Positions 9,272-19,242 of a stretch of DNA of 64,000 nt are shown here, piece by piece. Origin of the DNA: Helicobacter felistomachi. GTDB taxonomy: Bacteria; Campylobacterota; Campylobacteria; Campylobacterales; Helicobacteraceae. The translations under genes were made by a program, and so were the position numbers. Positions within the stretch are counted from its first letter, which is position 1; every line of letters begins with the position of its first letter. Location: the NCBI RefSeq assembly GCF_030296895.1, contig NZ_AP028022.1, forward strand, positions 806,001-870,000, written 5' to 3'. The notes under the pieces are model-generated. The model had not been told where the DNA came from, made no database searches, and saw nothing but the letters and a program-made list of their open reading frames with translations.

Positions 9272-11095
9272 CTATTGCTTCATCTCTAGCAAGGTTTCGA
9301 TCATGCGATCCACGGCGGTTACCACTTTGGCGTTGGCGGCGTAACCGCTTTGGAATTTAATGAGATTCACCATTTCTTCATCTGTACTCACGCCAGAAAT
9401 GGCTTGTTGCTCCTTTTTGACAACTTGTAAAATCGCATCTTTGCTTTCTAAGGTCTTTTTGGCATGTTCGGCCTCTGTATGGATTTTACCCACGAGGAAT
9501 TGGTAGTAATTCTCAAGTGTCATGGGCTTGTTGTCTAGTTTATTGTCTTTGAAAAAGTCCACCTTATCGTATTGGAGTTGTTGCATCATGTTGGCAACGT
9601 CAAAGTTGCCATCAATGGGGGCAAGCCACGGGCGCAGAGCGGTGGGCTCTTTGCGGTAGGTGTCGTTGATTTTAATGTCCCTGGCACTGTCGCCTTCAAA
9701 GAAGGTGTTAAGCCCTAGCGCGCCTGTGATGTTTGTGCCATGGTCCTTGAGGGATACAAACAACCCTTGAGAAACGTTTTTGGGTTGGATGGTGAATTGT
9801 TTCGCATCGCTGTCGTAGTGCGCCACGAAGTAGTCGTCAAAATCGTTCGTGGTGTTGTTGTCGTGGTTGTCATCTGTGTTGGCGTTGATTTGGGCGATCA
9901 CATCGTTCATGGTGGTGATGGGGGTGATGGTGATGGTTTTTTTGGCGATCACTTGCCCGTTGGTGTTGTAGGCGAGTAAATCAAAAGTCCCCGTTTTGAT
10001 GTTATGGTTGGTGTCTTTTAAGGCTTCATCGCCTTGAAAGTCCATGATGTGCCCTTCAATGCGGTGTGCGGCGCTTTGGGCGTAAATGGCGTTGGTGGCT
10101 TGGATCAAGCCTTTGGCGAAGGTGTCTAGGCGATCGATGTAGGTTTGCAATTTACCCTTTCTAGTGCCATTCAAGCCATCGTTATACACACCCATCAACG
10201 CCCCGACCTTGCCCTGATCGATCTTGTCGGTGATGTTGACGACTTTAAAATCGTCGCCCCTAAAGTAGATTTGGGCAAGCTGGTTTTCGTTTTTATTCGG
10301 CTCGACCACTAGGGGGTGGAAGATCGCCCCGTCCACGATGTTAAACCCATACCCCACATTAAAAACGTAGCCATCGTCAAAGTCGGCGGTTTTGATGTCA
10401 TTGAGCGAGTAGGTCTGTATGTGGTTCTTGGTCACATTGCCCCCGATCAGCTCTTTGAGGTGAAACTCTAGCTGGTCGCGTTTATCGCGCAGTTCGTTGG
10501 CTTGTTTGAGGGTTTTAGCATCCTCCATTTCTTTAAGGTGCTTGTTGATGTTGGCGATTTCCCTACCTAGGCGGTTCACTTCGGTGATGGTGCTGGTGAG
10601 CTCATGGCTGGCTTTTTTCTGCAAGTCTACAAGGCGTGCACGGGCATCGTGGATGCTTGTGGTCAAGGTTTTTGTTTTCTGTACGAGGGCTTGCTTGGTG
10701 GCGGGGGATTTAGCGTCTTTGGCGAGGTCTTTCCATGCGTTGAAGTAGTCTTGCAGGTCTGTATGCACGCCCACTTCGTCCATGTCGGGGAAGTAAGAAG
10801 ACGCTTCACGCAAATTGTCAAATTGGGTGCTGTAATAGGCTTGCTCTTGTTTGGCATGGGCATAGCGGGCAAAGACAAATTCATCGTGCGTGCGTTGGAC
10901 GCTTTGGACATTCACCCCCATGTTCATGTTGCGGTTGGTGTACATGAGGGTGCTTTGGGGTGTGGCGATCACGCGCTGTCGGCTGTAGAATTCATCGTTG
11001 GCGTTGGAAATGTTGTTGCCCGTAACATCGACCATCACTTGGTGGGCTTGTAAGCCCGTGTAAGAAGTGTTTAAAGTCGCAAATATCCCGCCCAT
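9272..11095 (-). CDS. flgK: Flagellar hook-associated protein 1
   Basis: FlgK joins the flagellar hook to the filament. The 607-aa length fits Helicobacter FlgK. The N-terminal rod/hook motif (NTSYTGLQAHQVMVDVTGNNISNAN) and the C-terminal helix (EMVNLIKFQSGYAANAKVVTAVDRMIETLLEMK) are both typical, with a variable central region. It lies nine bases downstream of the flgN-like gene in the order flgM - flgN - flgK on the minus strand. It converges with the cassette ending at 9253. Confidence 0.96.
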   Translation of the reverse strand: MGGIFATLNTSYTGLQAHQVMVDVTGNNISNANDEFYSRQRVIATPQSTLMYTNRNMNMGVNVQSVQRTHDEFVFARYAHAKQEQAYYSTQFDNLREASSYFPDMDEVGVHTDLQDYFNAWKDLAKDAKSPATKQALVQKTKTLTTSIHDARARLVDLQKKASHELTSTITEVNRLGREIANINKHLKEMEDAKTLKQANELRDKRDQLEFHLKELIGGNVTKNHIQTYSLNDIKTADFDDGYVFNVGYGFNIVDGAIFHPLVVEPNKNENQLAQIYFRGDDFKVVNITDKIDQGKVGALMGVYNDGLNGTRKGKLQTYIDRLDTFAKGLIQATNAIYAQSAAHRIEGHIMDFQGDEALKDTNHNIKTGTFDLLAYNTNGQVIAKKTITITPITTMNDVIAQINANTDDNHDNNTTNDFDDYFVAHYDSDAKQFTIQPKNVSQGLFVSLKDHGTNITGALGLNTFFEGDSARDIKINDTYRKEPTALRPWLAPIDGNFDVANMMQQLQYDKVDFFKDNKLDNKPMTLENYYQFLVGKIHTEAEHAKKTLESKDAILQVVKKEQQAISGVSTDEEMVNLIKFQSGYAANAKVVTAVDRMIETLLEMKQ

Positions 11096-11104
11096 AAAAC
11101 CCCC

Positions 11105-11533
11105 TTAAGCCTGCACTTGTAAAAAGCTGCTGACAATGGTCTTTTGGTTATAGTAGCCCGTGCTCTCATGCGGCACGATTTTTTGCATGAGGCTAGAGTA
11201 AAAATCCGACACCGCAAAAACAATGCGGGCGTAGTCGGCGTTGAGGTCTTTCAGCTCGGCTAAAAGTTGGCGCATTTTTTTTAAGAGCTGTGATCCGCGC
11301 TCATCTAAGAGATTGGCTAGAGGGGTGCCGGGGTTTTTCTCCATCAAATCCAGCATCTCTTGATCAAAAAGGGCTTTGCAATTTTCAAAAGAGGCGATCC
11401 GCTCTCTTTTGAGCCCATTACGATCAAAGATCGCTTCGTGGTTGGCTTCTTTAATGTCTTCTAGATCTTGGGAAGTGAGTTGGATGAGAGTCTGCAAGTC
11501 CTGCACGGACTGTTCAAGATAGCCATAAAGCAT
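11105..11533 (-). CDS. FlgN-like export chaperone for hook-associated proteins
   Basis: A 142-aa all-helical protein with heptad-like leucines (LEQSVQDLQTLIQLTSQDLEDI) and a typical FlgN-like middle (RERIASFENCKALFDQEMLDL). FlgN chaperones FlgK and FlgL for flagellar export. Position between flgM and flgK is the main support, because FlgN sequences are poorly conserved. Confidence in the fold and role is moderate. Confidence 0.7.
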   Translation of the reverse strand: MLYGYLEQSVQDLQTLIQLTSQDLEDIKEANHEAIFDRNGLKRERIASFENCKALFDQEMLDLMEKNPGTPLANLLDERGSQLLKKMRQLLAELKDLNADYARIVFAVSDFYSSLMQKIVPHESTGYYNQKTIVSSFLQVQA

Positions 11534-11600
11534 GCGCCGCCTTTAAGTGGTTTCATACCAAGCTACCTTTTACTAAGAATACAAATGGCTCGGTATCGCT

Positions 11601-11801
11601 TTAGCCAAGCAAATCTTGTGCCATTTTATGGGCGGTTTTGTCCATGTCCACTTTGTAATGCCCGTTTTCCACAGCCTTTTTGATTTGGGCGACTCGGTCG
11701 GATTCGTGGGCTTCGCTAGCTTGGGCGTGGCTGGTGGGGCGGGACACTTGCACGGGGCTTAGGTGGCTATAAGAGGGGGCAGTGCCTATAGGCTTGAGCA
11801 T
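11601..11801 (-). CDS. flgM: Anti-sigma-28 factor FlgM
   Basis: A 66-aa protein. The disordered N-terminal half (TAPSYSHLSPVQVSRPTSH) followed by the amphipathic C-terminal helix block (DRVAQIKKAVENGHYKVDMD, KTAHKMAQDLL) matches FlgM, which binds FliA and holds back late flagellar genes. Its place upstream of flgN and flgK agrees with this. Confidence 0.88.
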   Translation of the reverse strand: MLKPIGTAPSYSHLSPVQVSRPTSHAQASEAHESDRVAQIKKAVENGHYKVDMDKTAHKMAQDLLG

Positions 11802-11857
11802 GGCAGATCCTTTCTCTAAGATTTCGGGCTATATCGGCAAAAGTTTCAAAACTTTAA

Positions 11858-12064
11858 CTATTGCATGAGGCGCATTGTTTTTGACAATTCTTGACGCAAT
11901 TCCTTTGCGCTCGCGGGGGCCTTTCTTGCAGTGTCTATCGCCGAAAACACGGATTGCGACCCACTGAAGGTGTAGACCAGCAAGAGCAAGAGCGCACAGC
12001 AAAAGAGCAAAAAGGTGATGGTTGGCACAAGCCAAATGTGCCAGTTGAGACGCACTTTTTTCAT
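11858..12064 (-). CDS. Small single-pass membrane protein, unknown
   Basis: A 68-aa protein starting MKKVRLNWHIWLVPTITFLL. ATG at 12064 follows GGGAGGG at good spacing, so the in-frame TTG three bases further out is not preferred. One strong transmembrane helix (about residues 9-32) is followed by a charged helical tail (AIDTARKAPASAKELRQELS). It is upstream of flgM on the same strand and divergent from csd3. No family recognised. Confidence 0.6.
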   Translation of the reverse strand: MKKVRLNWHIWLVPTITFLLFCCALLLLLVYTFSGSQSVFSAIDTARKAPASAKELRQELSKTMRLMQ

Positions 12065-12136
12065 CAAGCCCTCCCAAAAGTTTATTTATAAGCTATTCTA
12101 TACTAAAATTTAGCTTTTTTCAAAGTAAGGATGGTG

Positions 12137-13288
12137 ATGATTCGTTTTATTTTGGCGTGGGTCTTTTGCGTGGGTCTTAGCGGGGCGGCTGTGGGACAAA
12201 AGCTCATTTGGGAAAATGGCATGACCTTACTCAAGTTTTTCAACAAACACCACATTGACCCCAAAATCTATTACAACTTATCCTACCAAGACAAGGAATT
12301 GGGGACAGAAATCCGCGCAGGTGCGCCCTACTATGTGTTAAAAGACGATCAAAATCAACTCTTACAAGTCTTGGTCCCTGTGAGTGAGTCCGTGCAGCTG
12401 CGCCTTTACAAAGACTCAAGCGGGCAATACAACCTAGACTTCATCCCCATCATTTACAGCTCCACCCAAAAAACCCTAGCGATGCGAATCAAGCACTCTG
12501 CCTACCATGACATTTTTAAGGTCACAGGGGATGCCAAACTCGCCCAAGAGTTCATCGGTATCTACCAAAAAACCCTAAATCTAAAACGCGCGGTCATTAA
12601 GGACGACCAGTTAAGCTTGATTTACACCCGCAAATACCGCCTAAATCAACCCTTTGGCTACCCTAACATCAAGGCTGCCATGCTCCAAACCCACAGGCGC
12701 AACCACTATGTCTTTGCCTACAAGGGCAAATATTACGATGAAAAGGGGCGAGAGGTCGTGGTGTTCTTGCTAGAGACCCCCGTGCACTACACCCGCATTT
12801 CATCGCGTTTTTCTCTAGGACGCATGCACCCCATCTTGGGGCAGGTTCGCCCCCACTATGGCGTGGATTTGGCAGCCAAAAAGGGGAGTTTGATCCACGC
12901 CGCCACCGATGGCTACATTGTGTCGATCGGACGCAGAGGGGGGTATGGCAATGAGATTGAGATCAAACACGGCAGCGATTTACGTATGGTCTACGCCCAC
13001 ATGAGTGCCTTTGCTAGAGGCTTGCACTTACACAGCTATGTCAAAAGAGGGCAGGTGATCGGCAAGGTGGGCAGCACGGGGCTTAGCACAGGACCACATT
13101 TACACTTTGGAGTGTATTTGAACGACCGCCCCGTTGACCCGCTCGGGCGTATCCGCACCGCCAAAAGCCAACTTAGCGGGCATGAAAAGCAACTTTTCAG
13201 CCAAGCCATCAAACCCTACTTTAAAACCCTAGAAGACTTGACTTCTTTTGAATACGCCCAAAAAGAAAACACAAAGAACACAGACTAA
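12137..13288 (+). CDS. csd3: Periplasmic M23 peptidoglycan endopeptidase/carboxypeptidase (Csd3/HdpA-like)
   Basis: Trims peptidoglycan peptides and helps set helical cell shape in H. pylori. The product has an N-terminal signal sequence, a middle region, and a C-terminal LytM domain with the zinc ligands H and D in RPHYGVDLAAKKG, then MVYAHMS and the HLHFGVYL motif. ATG 12137 is preferred over ATG 12131 because AAGG at 12127-12130 is then six bases away. Neighbours match the H. pylori HP0506-HP0509 order. TATACT at 12099-12104 is a plausible -10 element. The stop overlaps the next ATG. Confidence 0.9.
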   Translation: MIRFILAWVFCVGLSGAAVGQKLIWENGMTLLKFFNKHHIDPKIYYNLSYQDKELGTEIRAGAPYYVLKDDQNQLLQVLVPVSESVQLRLYKDSSGQYNLDFIPIIYSSTQKTLAMRIKHSAYHDIFKVTGDAKLAQEFIGIYQKTLNLKRAVIKDDQLSLIYTRKYRLNQPFGYPNIKAAMLQTHRRNHYVFAYKGKYYDEKGREVVVFLLETPVHYTRISSRFSLGRMHPILGQVRPHYGVDLAAKKGSLIHAATDGYIVSIGRRGGYGNEIEIKHGSDLRMVYAHMSAFARGLHLHSYVKRGQVIGKVGSTGLSTGPHLHFGVYLNDRPVDPLGRIRTAKSQLSGHEKQLFSQAIKPYFKTLEDLTSFEYAQKENTKNTD

Positions 13289-13887
13289 TGATCGCCTACG
13301 ACAATATCCAAATCACAGACTGTCCCACTTCCGCCTACTTCAAGCCCAAACGTATTTTATACGAGGAAGATGGCGTGAATAAAAGTTGGGACATGGTGCG
13401 CGTGCACGACAGCGTGTCTATTTTACTTTACCACACCGAGAAACAAAGCTTTGTGTTGGTGAAGCAATTTAGACCCCCCGTGTTTGTGAGCGCGTGCTTG
13501 TATGGGGGGCAGAGTGTGGATGGCTACACCTACGAGCTGTGCGCGGGGCTTGTGGATAAAGCGCATAAGAGCGTGGAGCAAATCGCTTGCGAAGAGGTGC
13601 TCGAAGAGTGCGGGTACGCCCTCGTGCCTGAAATGCTGCAAAAAATCGGGGTGTTTTACGGCTCTACGGGCATCAGCGGGAGCAAGCAAACCATGTTTTT
13701 TAGCCGCATCAGCCAAAACCAACACGCCCACCAAGGCGGGGGAGTCGACACTGAGGACATTGAGATCATTTACTTGCCCTTAGAGGAGGTGGAGAGTTTT
13801 ATGGCAAACGAACAGTTTTGCAAAAGTGTGGGGCTGGGCTATGCACTGGTGTGGTTTCAACAACATTTCAAGGACGGGCATGCATAA
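13288..13887 (+). CDS. Nudix-family hydrolase (ADP-ribose pyrophosphatase-like)
   Basis: A 199-aa protein resembling the ADP-sugar pyrophosphatase branch: FRPPVFVSACLYGG, then YELCAGLVDK and the Nudix box region AHKSVEQIACEEVLEECGYAL. The box is slightly degenerate, with an E where the catalytic RE pair normally has R, so the exact substrate is uncertain. The ATG overlaps the csd3 stop and the 3' end overlaps pgbA by eight bases. Confidence 0.8.
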   Translation: MIAYDNIQITDCPTSAYFKPKRILYEEDGVNKSWDMVRVHDSVSILLYHTEKQSFVLVKQFRPPVFVSACLYGGQSVDGYTYELCAGLVDKAHKSVEQIACEEVLEECGYALVPEMLQKIGVFYGSTGISGSKQTMFFSRISQNQHAHQGGGVDTEDIEIIYLPLEEVESFMANEQFCKSVGLGYALVWFQQHFKDGHA

Positions 13888-14970
13888 GTGGATTTTTATC
13901 ATTTTGGGACTATGTGGGCTCATGTCTGCCAAAGATTGGAGTGCACCCCTTAAAATCAACATCGACAGCGTAGACACCACTAGGAAAGTCGTGCAGTTTC
14001 AGGCCTACGATCTCAAAGTGGGGGAGAGCGGGTATGTGCTTGCCAAACTCACTGATTATGATGTGATTGCCGCTAGCCTTGAGGTGTTGTCTATTGAAAA
14101 TGGCGTGGCTTATGCCAAATACACCGCCTACAAAGTGATGAAACAAAAGCACTTGCCCACACCGCGCATGACTCCTAAAAAGGGTAATCTAGCGATCTTT
14201 AGGGAGTTTAACAACCAGGCCTTTTTGATCGCCCCCGACGTGCACAGCTATGAAAAAGTCAAAGACGACTATCCCGACACAACCTTTATCAACTCGGATC
14301 TGTTGGTGGCCTTTTTAAACGGGTTCGATCCCACAGCAAAAACCTTAAGACGGGCTTGCGACATTTACAGCGTGGGGCTAGTCTATCTAGTGAGCACCAA
14401 CCGCTTAAATATCCTAGACTGCCAAAGTTTCGCCATTTTAGAAACCAAACCCTTTGACACCTCAAGGGTAGGGCGCACCTTCACGCCCTTTTTTCCCGTG
14501 TGGAGGGGGTGGATCGGGGGACTTTGGGGAAAATCATGACTGGGGGCAAGACAAAGCACTACTTTAACTATTACGACACGCTCTTACGCAAAGAGGGGCA
14601 GAAAAAGTTAGAGAGAGAGGTTAAAGCAGAAGATAAGAAGGAGTTACGCAAAAACATCAAAAATGCCAAGAGTGCCAAACAAAAACAAGCTCTAGAGAAG
14701 GAATATAAAGAGGAAATCAAAGAGGAGCAACAACAAATCGCCCCCGCACTCTCCAAACAACAAAAGGCAGAGGAAAAGGTATTAGACCAGGCAACCACCA
14801 AAGAACGCGCCAAAGAAGCCAAAGAGGCGAAAAAAGAGCGTAAAAGAGAACTTGCCAAAGAAAAGCAAGAGGAAAAGGCAGAGAAGAAAGCCAAAAAAGA
14901 GCAAAAAGAGCGCGAGAAAGCCGATGAAAAACGCATACGCCAAGAGGAGAAAAAGCTAGAAAAACAATAG
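13880..14970 (+). CDS. pgbA: PgbA-like plasminogen-binding surface protein (apparent frameshift)
   Basis: H. pylori PgbA binds host plasminogen through a lysine-rich C-terminus. The frame starting MHKWIFIILGLCGLMSAKD (13880) has a signal peptide and the conserved N-terminal domain up to a stop at 14539. The next frame, open from about 14500, continues with TGGKTKHYFNYYDTLLRKEG and a long K/E-rich coiled-coil tail ending in a lysine-rich EEKKLEKQ. One missing base within GGGGAAAA near 14526-14533 would join them. Position between the Nudix gene and glcD matches H. pylori HP0507-HP0509. The inner ATG choice avoids a long overlap with the Nudix gene. Confidence 0.8.
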
Positions 14971-14980
14971 GAGGCAACCT

Positions 14981-16359
14981 ATGCTAAACCCCGAACATGC
15001 CAAGGCCTTAAGCGCATTTGTGGGGGAGGATAATTTTTTCACAGACCCCGCCCATTTGAGTGCTTACGCTTACGATGCGACCAGAGAGCGCCACTTACCC
15101 GAGGGCGTGATCTTCCCTAAAAACGAACAAGAGATCAGCCAGATTTTAGCCTATTGCAACCAGCATCAAATCATCGTTGTGCCTAGGGGGCGGGCAGTGG
15201 CTTTACAGGCGGGGCTTTGGGGGTGAGTGGGGGGCTGATTTTAAGCGTAGAAAAGCATTTAGACAAAATCTTAGAGATCGACACCAAGAATTTAATCGCA
15301 AGGGTGCAACCGGGCGTGATTAATAAGCACTTCCAAAACGAAGTGGAGAAACTAGGGCTCTTCTACCCGCCCGATCCAGCCAGCCAAGAGCAAAGCACTT
15401 TGGGGGGCAATGTGAGCGAAAACGCCGGGGGCATGCGTGCCGCTAAATACGGCATCACTAAAGACTATGTGATGGCTTTACGGGCGGTGCTCCCTAATGG
15501 GGACATTATCCGTGCGGGCAAAAAAACGATTAAAGATGTGGCGGGTTTTAATGTCGCCGGGATACTCATTGCCAGCGAGGGATGTTTAGCCGTGATTAGC
15601 GAGATCACTTTAAAACTTCTAGCTAAACCCAAATTACGCCAATCGGCAATGGGGGTGTTTCACACCATACAAGAGGCGATGGAGGCGGTGTATCAAACCA
15701 TGGCCAGTGGAGTTACACCCGTGGCGATGGAGTTTTTAGACAACCTCACCATTAAAGCAGTGGAAGAGCGTTTTAACAAAGGGCTGCCCACTGAGGCGGG
15801 GGCGATTTTAATCACCCAAGTGGATGGGAGCGTGCCCGAGCAGATCATATGGCAGTTAAACGCCATTGAGGGGCATTTTAAGGCGTGTGGGTGCGTGGAT
15901 TTTAAGGCAGCGCAAAACCCCCAAGAGGAAGAAGACCTTTGGTTTTCAAGACGCAACGCCTCGCAGAGCATCAGCGTCTATGGCAAGAAGAAATTAAACG
16001 AAGATGTGACGGTGCCTAGAGCGAGCTTACCCGCCTTGCTTGAAGAAGTGGGGCGTATCTCAAAGGCCTACAATTTGCCAATCCCCTGTTTCGGGCACAC
16101 CGGCGATGGCAATGTGCATGTGAATATCATGCTTGAAGACCCTAAGACCCAGCTAGAGCAAGGGCAAAGGGCGATGGAGGAAATCTTTAAATGCGCCATT
16201 GCTTTAGAGGGGACTTTAAGCGGGGAGCATGGCATCGGGCTGTCTAAGGCAAAGTTCATGCCCCTAGCCTTTAGCCCTGAAGAAATGGGTTTGTTTCGGG
16301 CGATTAAAAAAGCCTTTGACCCAAATAACATTTTAAACCCTTTTAAAATGGGGCTGTGA
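14981..16359 (+). CDS. glcD: GlcD-like FAD-linked oxidase (apparent frameshift)
   Basis: Glycolate/D-lactate oxidase family with an N-terminal FAD-binding domain and a C-terminal cap. Part one (to 15226) covers FAD-domain residues up to VPRG; part two (from about 15217) carries PGVINKHFQN, SENAGGMRAAKYGITKDYV, FGHTGDGNVHVNI and SGEHGIGL. One G missing from the run at 15186-15190 accounts for the break: with six G the reading is VPRGAGSGFTGGALGVSGG, the expected flavin-binding loop. GGAGG precedes the ATG. It follows pgbA as in H. pylori. Confidence 0.9.
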
Positions 16360-16840
16360 TTTTAGCCTTTTTCAAACCCCCTAAGAGCTTTCCTAGCCCC
16401 TATTTGGCTTTACGCACGGATAGCAAGGGCTTAGTGAGCGTGGATTTTGTAACACAAAGACAGAGTGTCTTAAAACCCGATGCCTTAATGCAGGCCGTGC
16501 TAGAGAGTTTAGAGAGCTATTTTAGGGGCAAGCTTTTTAGTTTTAACCTGCCTTTGAGCTTATCAGCCAGCCCCTTTAGCTTGCAAGTGTGGCAGGCTTT
16601 GCAAAATATCCCCTACGGCGCAACGAGGACTTATCAAGAGATCGCCCACGCTATTAACAATCCCAAAGCGTGTCGGGCCGTAGGCAACGTCAACCACAAC
16701 AACCCTTGTCCCATTGTGATCCCCTGCCATAGAGTGGTTTTAAAAAGCGGCAATTTGGGGGCTATGGGGGCGGGGTGGAAATTAAAGAGTGGCTGTTAAA
16801 ACACGAGCAACGCCACAAACCTCACATAAAAATCCCATAA
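16356..16840 (+). CDS. ogt: O6-methylguanine-DNA methyltransferase (apparent frameshift near C-terminus)
   Basis: Suicide repair enzyme that moves an alkyl group from O6-methylguanine to its own cysteine. The active-site PCHRV motif and the helix-turn-helix with YGATRTYQEIAHAI and CRAVGNVNHNNP are clear. The uncorrected frame stops at 16799. Adding one G to the run at 16757-16761 gives GNLGGYGGGVEIKEWLLKHE, the normal family ending, with a stop at 16838-16840. The start (GTG 16356) overlaps the glcD stop. Confidence 0.88.
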
Positions 16841-16905
16841 AGACCTGTGCTCATTGCAGTTCTGGGGGCTTTCGGGGGGTGAGATTTTGAGGATCAAGGT
16901 AACCA

Positions 16906-16923
16906 GTGGGCTAGAAAGCCCAC
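16906..16923. terminator. Perfect hairpin between ogt and purB
   Basis: GTGGGCT and AGCCCAC form a 7-bp perfect stem with a 4-base loop. It sits between the convergent ogt and purB genes, where a bidirectional terminator is expected. No T run follows on either side, so intrinsic termination is uncertain. Confidence 0.4.
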
Positions 16924-16978
16924 AAGATTAACTCATGAAAGGACGGCTAAAAGTAGCGTATTCGGGCTTAAAGTCGGC

Positions 16979-18289
16979 TTATTTGTCAAAGACGCGCTTA
17001 AAAATCTGGTCTGTATGTCTTAGATAATGCGCCGTTTGAAAGCACGCCTTAAGTCTTTGGGGATCAATGTCTTTTAGTCTAGGGTCGGCGAGCAAGGCGT
17101 GTAAAAAGCTCCCCTTGTGGTGTTTATCCTCTTGTAAGTCCTGCCACACCTTGGCGGCGCACTCTTGCACGATGGTGTAGCTCTCTTGCTTGCTAAAGCC
17201 TAAGTTTGGCAACTCTAACAGCACTCTTTGCGAATACACCAACCCCCCCGTGTGCTCCAAATTTGCCTGCATGTTCTTGGGGTAGATGACAAGGGTTTTT
17301 AACAGGTTTGTCAAGCGGTGCAGCATAAAATCCGTGGTGGTGAAAATATCGGGGAAGGCAAAGCGCTCCACGGAGCTGTGGCTGATGTCGCGCTCGTGCC
17401 ACAGGGCGACACTCTCTAGCATGGGCGTGGCATATCCTCTGATGACGCGGCACAACCCCGTGATGTTTTCGCTTAAAACGGGGTTACGCTTATGCGGCAT
17501 GGCGGAGCTGCCCTTTTGCCCCGCACTAAAATATTCCTCTGCCTCATACACTTCGGTGCGCTGGTAGTGGCGGACATTGATGGCGATTTTTTCACAGCTG
17601 CTGGCGAGCACCGCTAAAGCGTTGATGAGTTTCGCGTGCCGATCCCTTGAGATGACTTGGTTTGTGATTAAAGCGGGTTTTAGTCCCAAAATTTCACAAG
17701 TCTTTTCCTCTAGCTCTAGGGGGATATGGGCGAAATTGCCCATCGCCCCGCTCACCATACCCACGCCAATTTCTTCTAACACACCTTCTAAAGACTTCAC
17801 ATGGCGGTGCATTTCTTCAAACCACAACGCCCACACCAACCCAAAGCTCATAGGTTCGCCGTGAATTCCGTGGCTACGCCCGATGGTGGGGATGTCTTTA
17901 AACTCGAGTGCCCGCGTTTTTAACACCTCTAAAAGCCCTTGCAAGTCTTTTAAAAGGATCTCTAGGCTCTCTTTAAGCATGAGGGCTAGAGCGGTGTCTA
18001 TGCAATCGCTAGAGGTGATTCCATAGTGGAAAAAGCGGGCTTCCTCGCCTAAGTTCTCACAGACGGCATTGACAAAGGCGATTAAATCGTGTTTAGTGGT
18101 CTGCTCAATCTCATAAATACGCTCTAAGCTAAAGCTAACTTCTTGGATTTTTTGGCAACTCTTAGCGTCTATCACGCCTAGGGCGTGCCACGCTTGCACA
18201 ATCGCCTTTTCAACTCTTAGGTAAGTGTTAAACTTATTCTGTGCACCCCAAAGGTGCGCCATCCCCTCCAAAGCATAGCGATCGACCAT
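16979..18289 (-). CDS. purB: Adenylosuccinate lyase
   Basis: Catalyses two fumarate-releasing steps of purine synthesis. The start MVDRYALEGMAHLWG at 18289 is used, because it gives the family N-terminus and its ATG overlaps the porB stop. The signature SSAMPHKRNPVLSENI and the TIGRSHGIHGEPMSFG helix are present. About 436 aa, full length. The same por-purB order occurs in H. pylori (HP1108-HP1112). Confidence 0.95.
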   Translation of the reverse strand: MVDRYALEGMAHLWGAQNKFNTYLRVEKAIVQAWHALGVIDAKSCQKIQEVSFSLERIYEIEQTTKHDLIAFVNAVCENLGEEARFFHYGITSSDCIDTALALMLKESLEILLKDLQGLLEVLKTRALEFKDIPTIGRSHGIHGEPMSFGLVWALWFEEMHRHVKSLEGVLEEIGVGMVSGAMGNFAHIPLELEEKTCEILGLKPALITNQVISRDRHAKLINALAVLASSCEKIAINVRHYQRTEVYEAEEYFSAGQKGSSAMPHKRNPVLSENITGLCRVIRGYATPMLESVALWHERDISHSSVERFAFPDIFTTTDFMLHRLTNLLKTLVIYPKNMQANLEHTGGLVYSQRVLLELPNLGFSKQESYTIVQECAAKVWQDLQEDKHHKGSFLHALLADPRLKDIDPQRLKACFQTAHYLRHTDQIFKRVFDK

Positions 18290-19233
18290 TAAACCTTGGC
18301 TTCCTCCCGCCGCTGCAAATATTCCCAACGCGCGTCCACATCTTTTTGCAAGGCTTCAATAATGTGCTCGTTCTCTTTTTTGAAGAGGTGGGCGAAGCGT
18401 TTTTGCACGCCCAAATAATCGCGCACAGGCAGGACATTGCGGGGGCGGTAGGTGATTTTCAACTCTTGTCCGTGAAAAATCTCAAACAAAGGAAAGATCA
18501 AGCAATCCACGGCCAAATCCGTCATTTCAATCGCTAAAGAAGAGTGGTATTTCCATTCAGTCGGGCATGGGCTAAGGGCGTTGATAAAACAAGGTCCTTC
18601 CGTGTCTAGGGCGGTTTTGATCTTTTTATTCATGTCCTTCCACTTGTTGGGGGCGATTTGGGCAGTGTAGGGGATGCCATGCGCTGCCATGATCAAGGGC
18701 AGGTCTTTTTTACGCTCTTTTTTCCCAAAGCTCACTTTGCCCGCAGGGGTGGTGCTGGTGCTTGCACCCATAGGCGTGCTCCCACTCCTTTGTCCCCCTG
18801 TGTTGGCATAGTTTTCATTGTCTAGGCAGATGTAGGTGATGTCATGTCCACGCTCCATACACCCGCTGATGAACTGAAAACCGATGTCGTAGCTCGCCCC
18901 ATCGCCGCCAAAGGCGACAAATTTAGGCCGCTGCCCCTTGTATTTGCCCTTGCGCTCTAAGGCTTTATACATGCTTTCTACGCCACTAATGGCGGTGGAG
19001 CCGTTTTCAAACCCGATGTGAATCCAGGGCACATCCCATGAAGTGTGCGGATACACCGCCGAACAGACTTCTAAACAGCCCGTAGAATTGCCTAGCACAA
19101 TAGGTCCATCCACGGCGTTAAGCACCTCCCTGACAATGATTCCATGCCCACAGCCCGGGCAGAGCAAATGCGAGCCTTCAAATTTTTCTGCCGATTGGCT
19201 AAAACTTTTGAGTGTTTTGACTTCTCTAACCAT
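18289..19233 (-). CDS. porB: Pyruvate:flavodoxin oxidoreductase, beta subunit
   Basis: Thiamine-diphosphate-binding subunit of the four-subunit POR that makes acetyl-CoA in Helicobacter, which lacks pyruvate dehydrogenase. Visible are the LCPGCGHGII cysteine motif, the GDGASYDIGFQ ThDP-binding GDG...N region with NENYANTGGQRSGSTP, and a 314-aa length. GGAGAACAC precedes ATG. It is the last por gene and overlaps the purB start. Confidence 0.95.
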   Translation of the reverse strand: MVREVKTLKSFSQSAEKFEGSHLLCPGCGHGIIVREVLNAVDGPIVLGNSTGCLEVCSAVYPHTSWDVPWIHIGFENGSTAISGVESMYKALERKGKYKGQRPKFVAFGGDGASYDIGFQFISGCMERGHDITYICLDNENYANTGGQRSGSTPMGASTSTTPAGKVSFGKKERKKDLPLIMAAHGIPYTAQIAPNKWKDMNKKIKTALDTEGPCFINALSPCPTEWKYHSSLAIEMTDLAVDCLIFPLFEIFHGQELKITYRPRNVLPVRDYLGVQKRFAHLFKKENEHIIEALQKDVDARWEYLQRREEAKV

Positions 19234-19242
19234 GTGTTCTCC

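Noticed and set aside
10604-11053. 149-codon plus-strand frame opposite flgK
   Set aside because: It mirrors the flgK coding sequence and its translation is repetitive in V/G, without a ribosome-binding site.
14571-14977. Long Ser/Phe- or Leu/Pro-rich minus-strand frames opposite the pgbA tail
   Set aside because: They are complements of the K/E-rich repeat coding strand; composition is an artefact.
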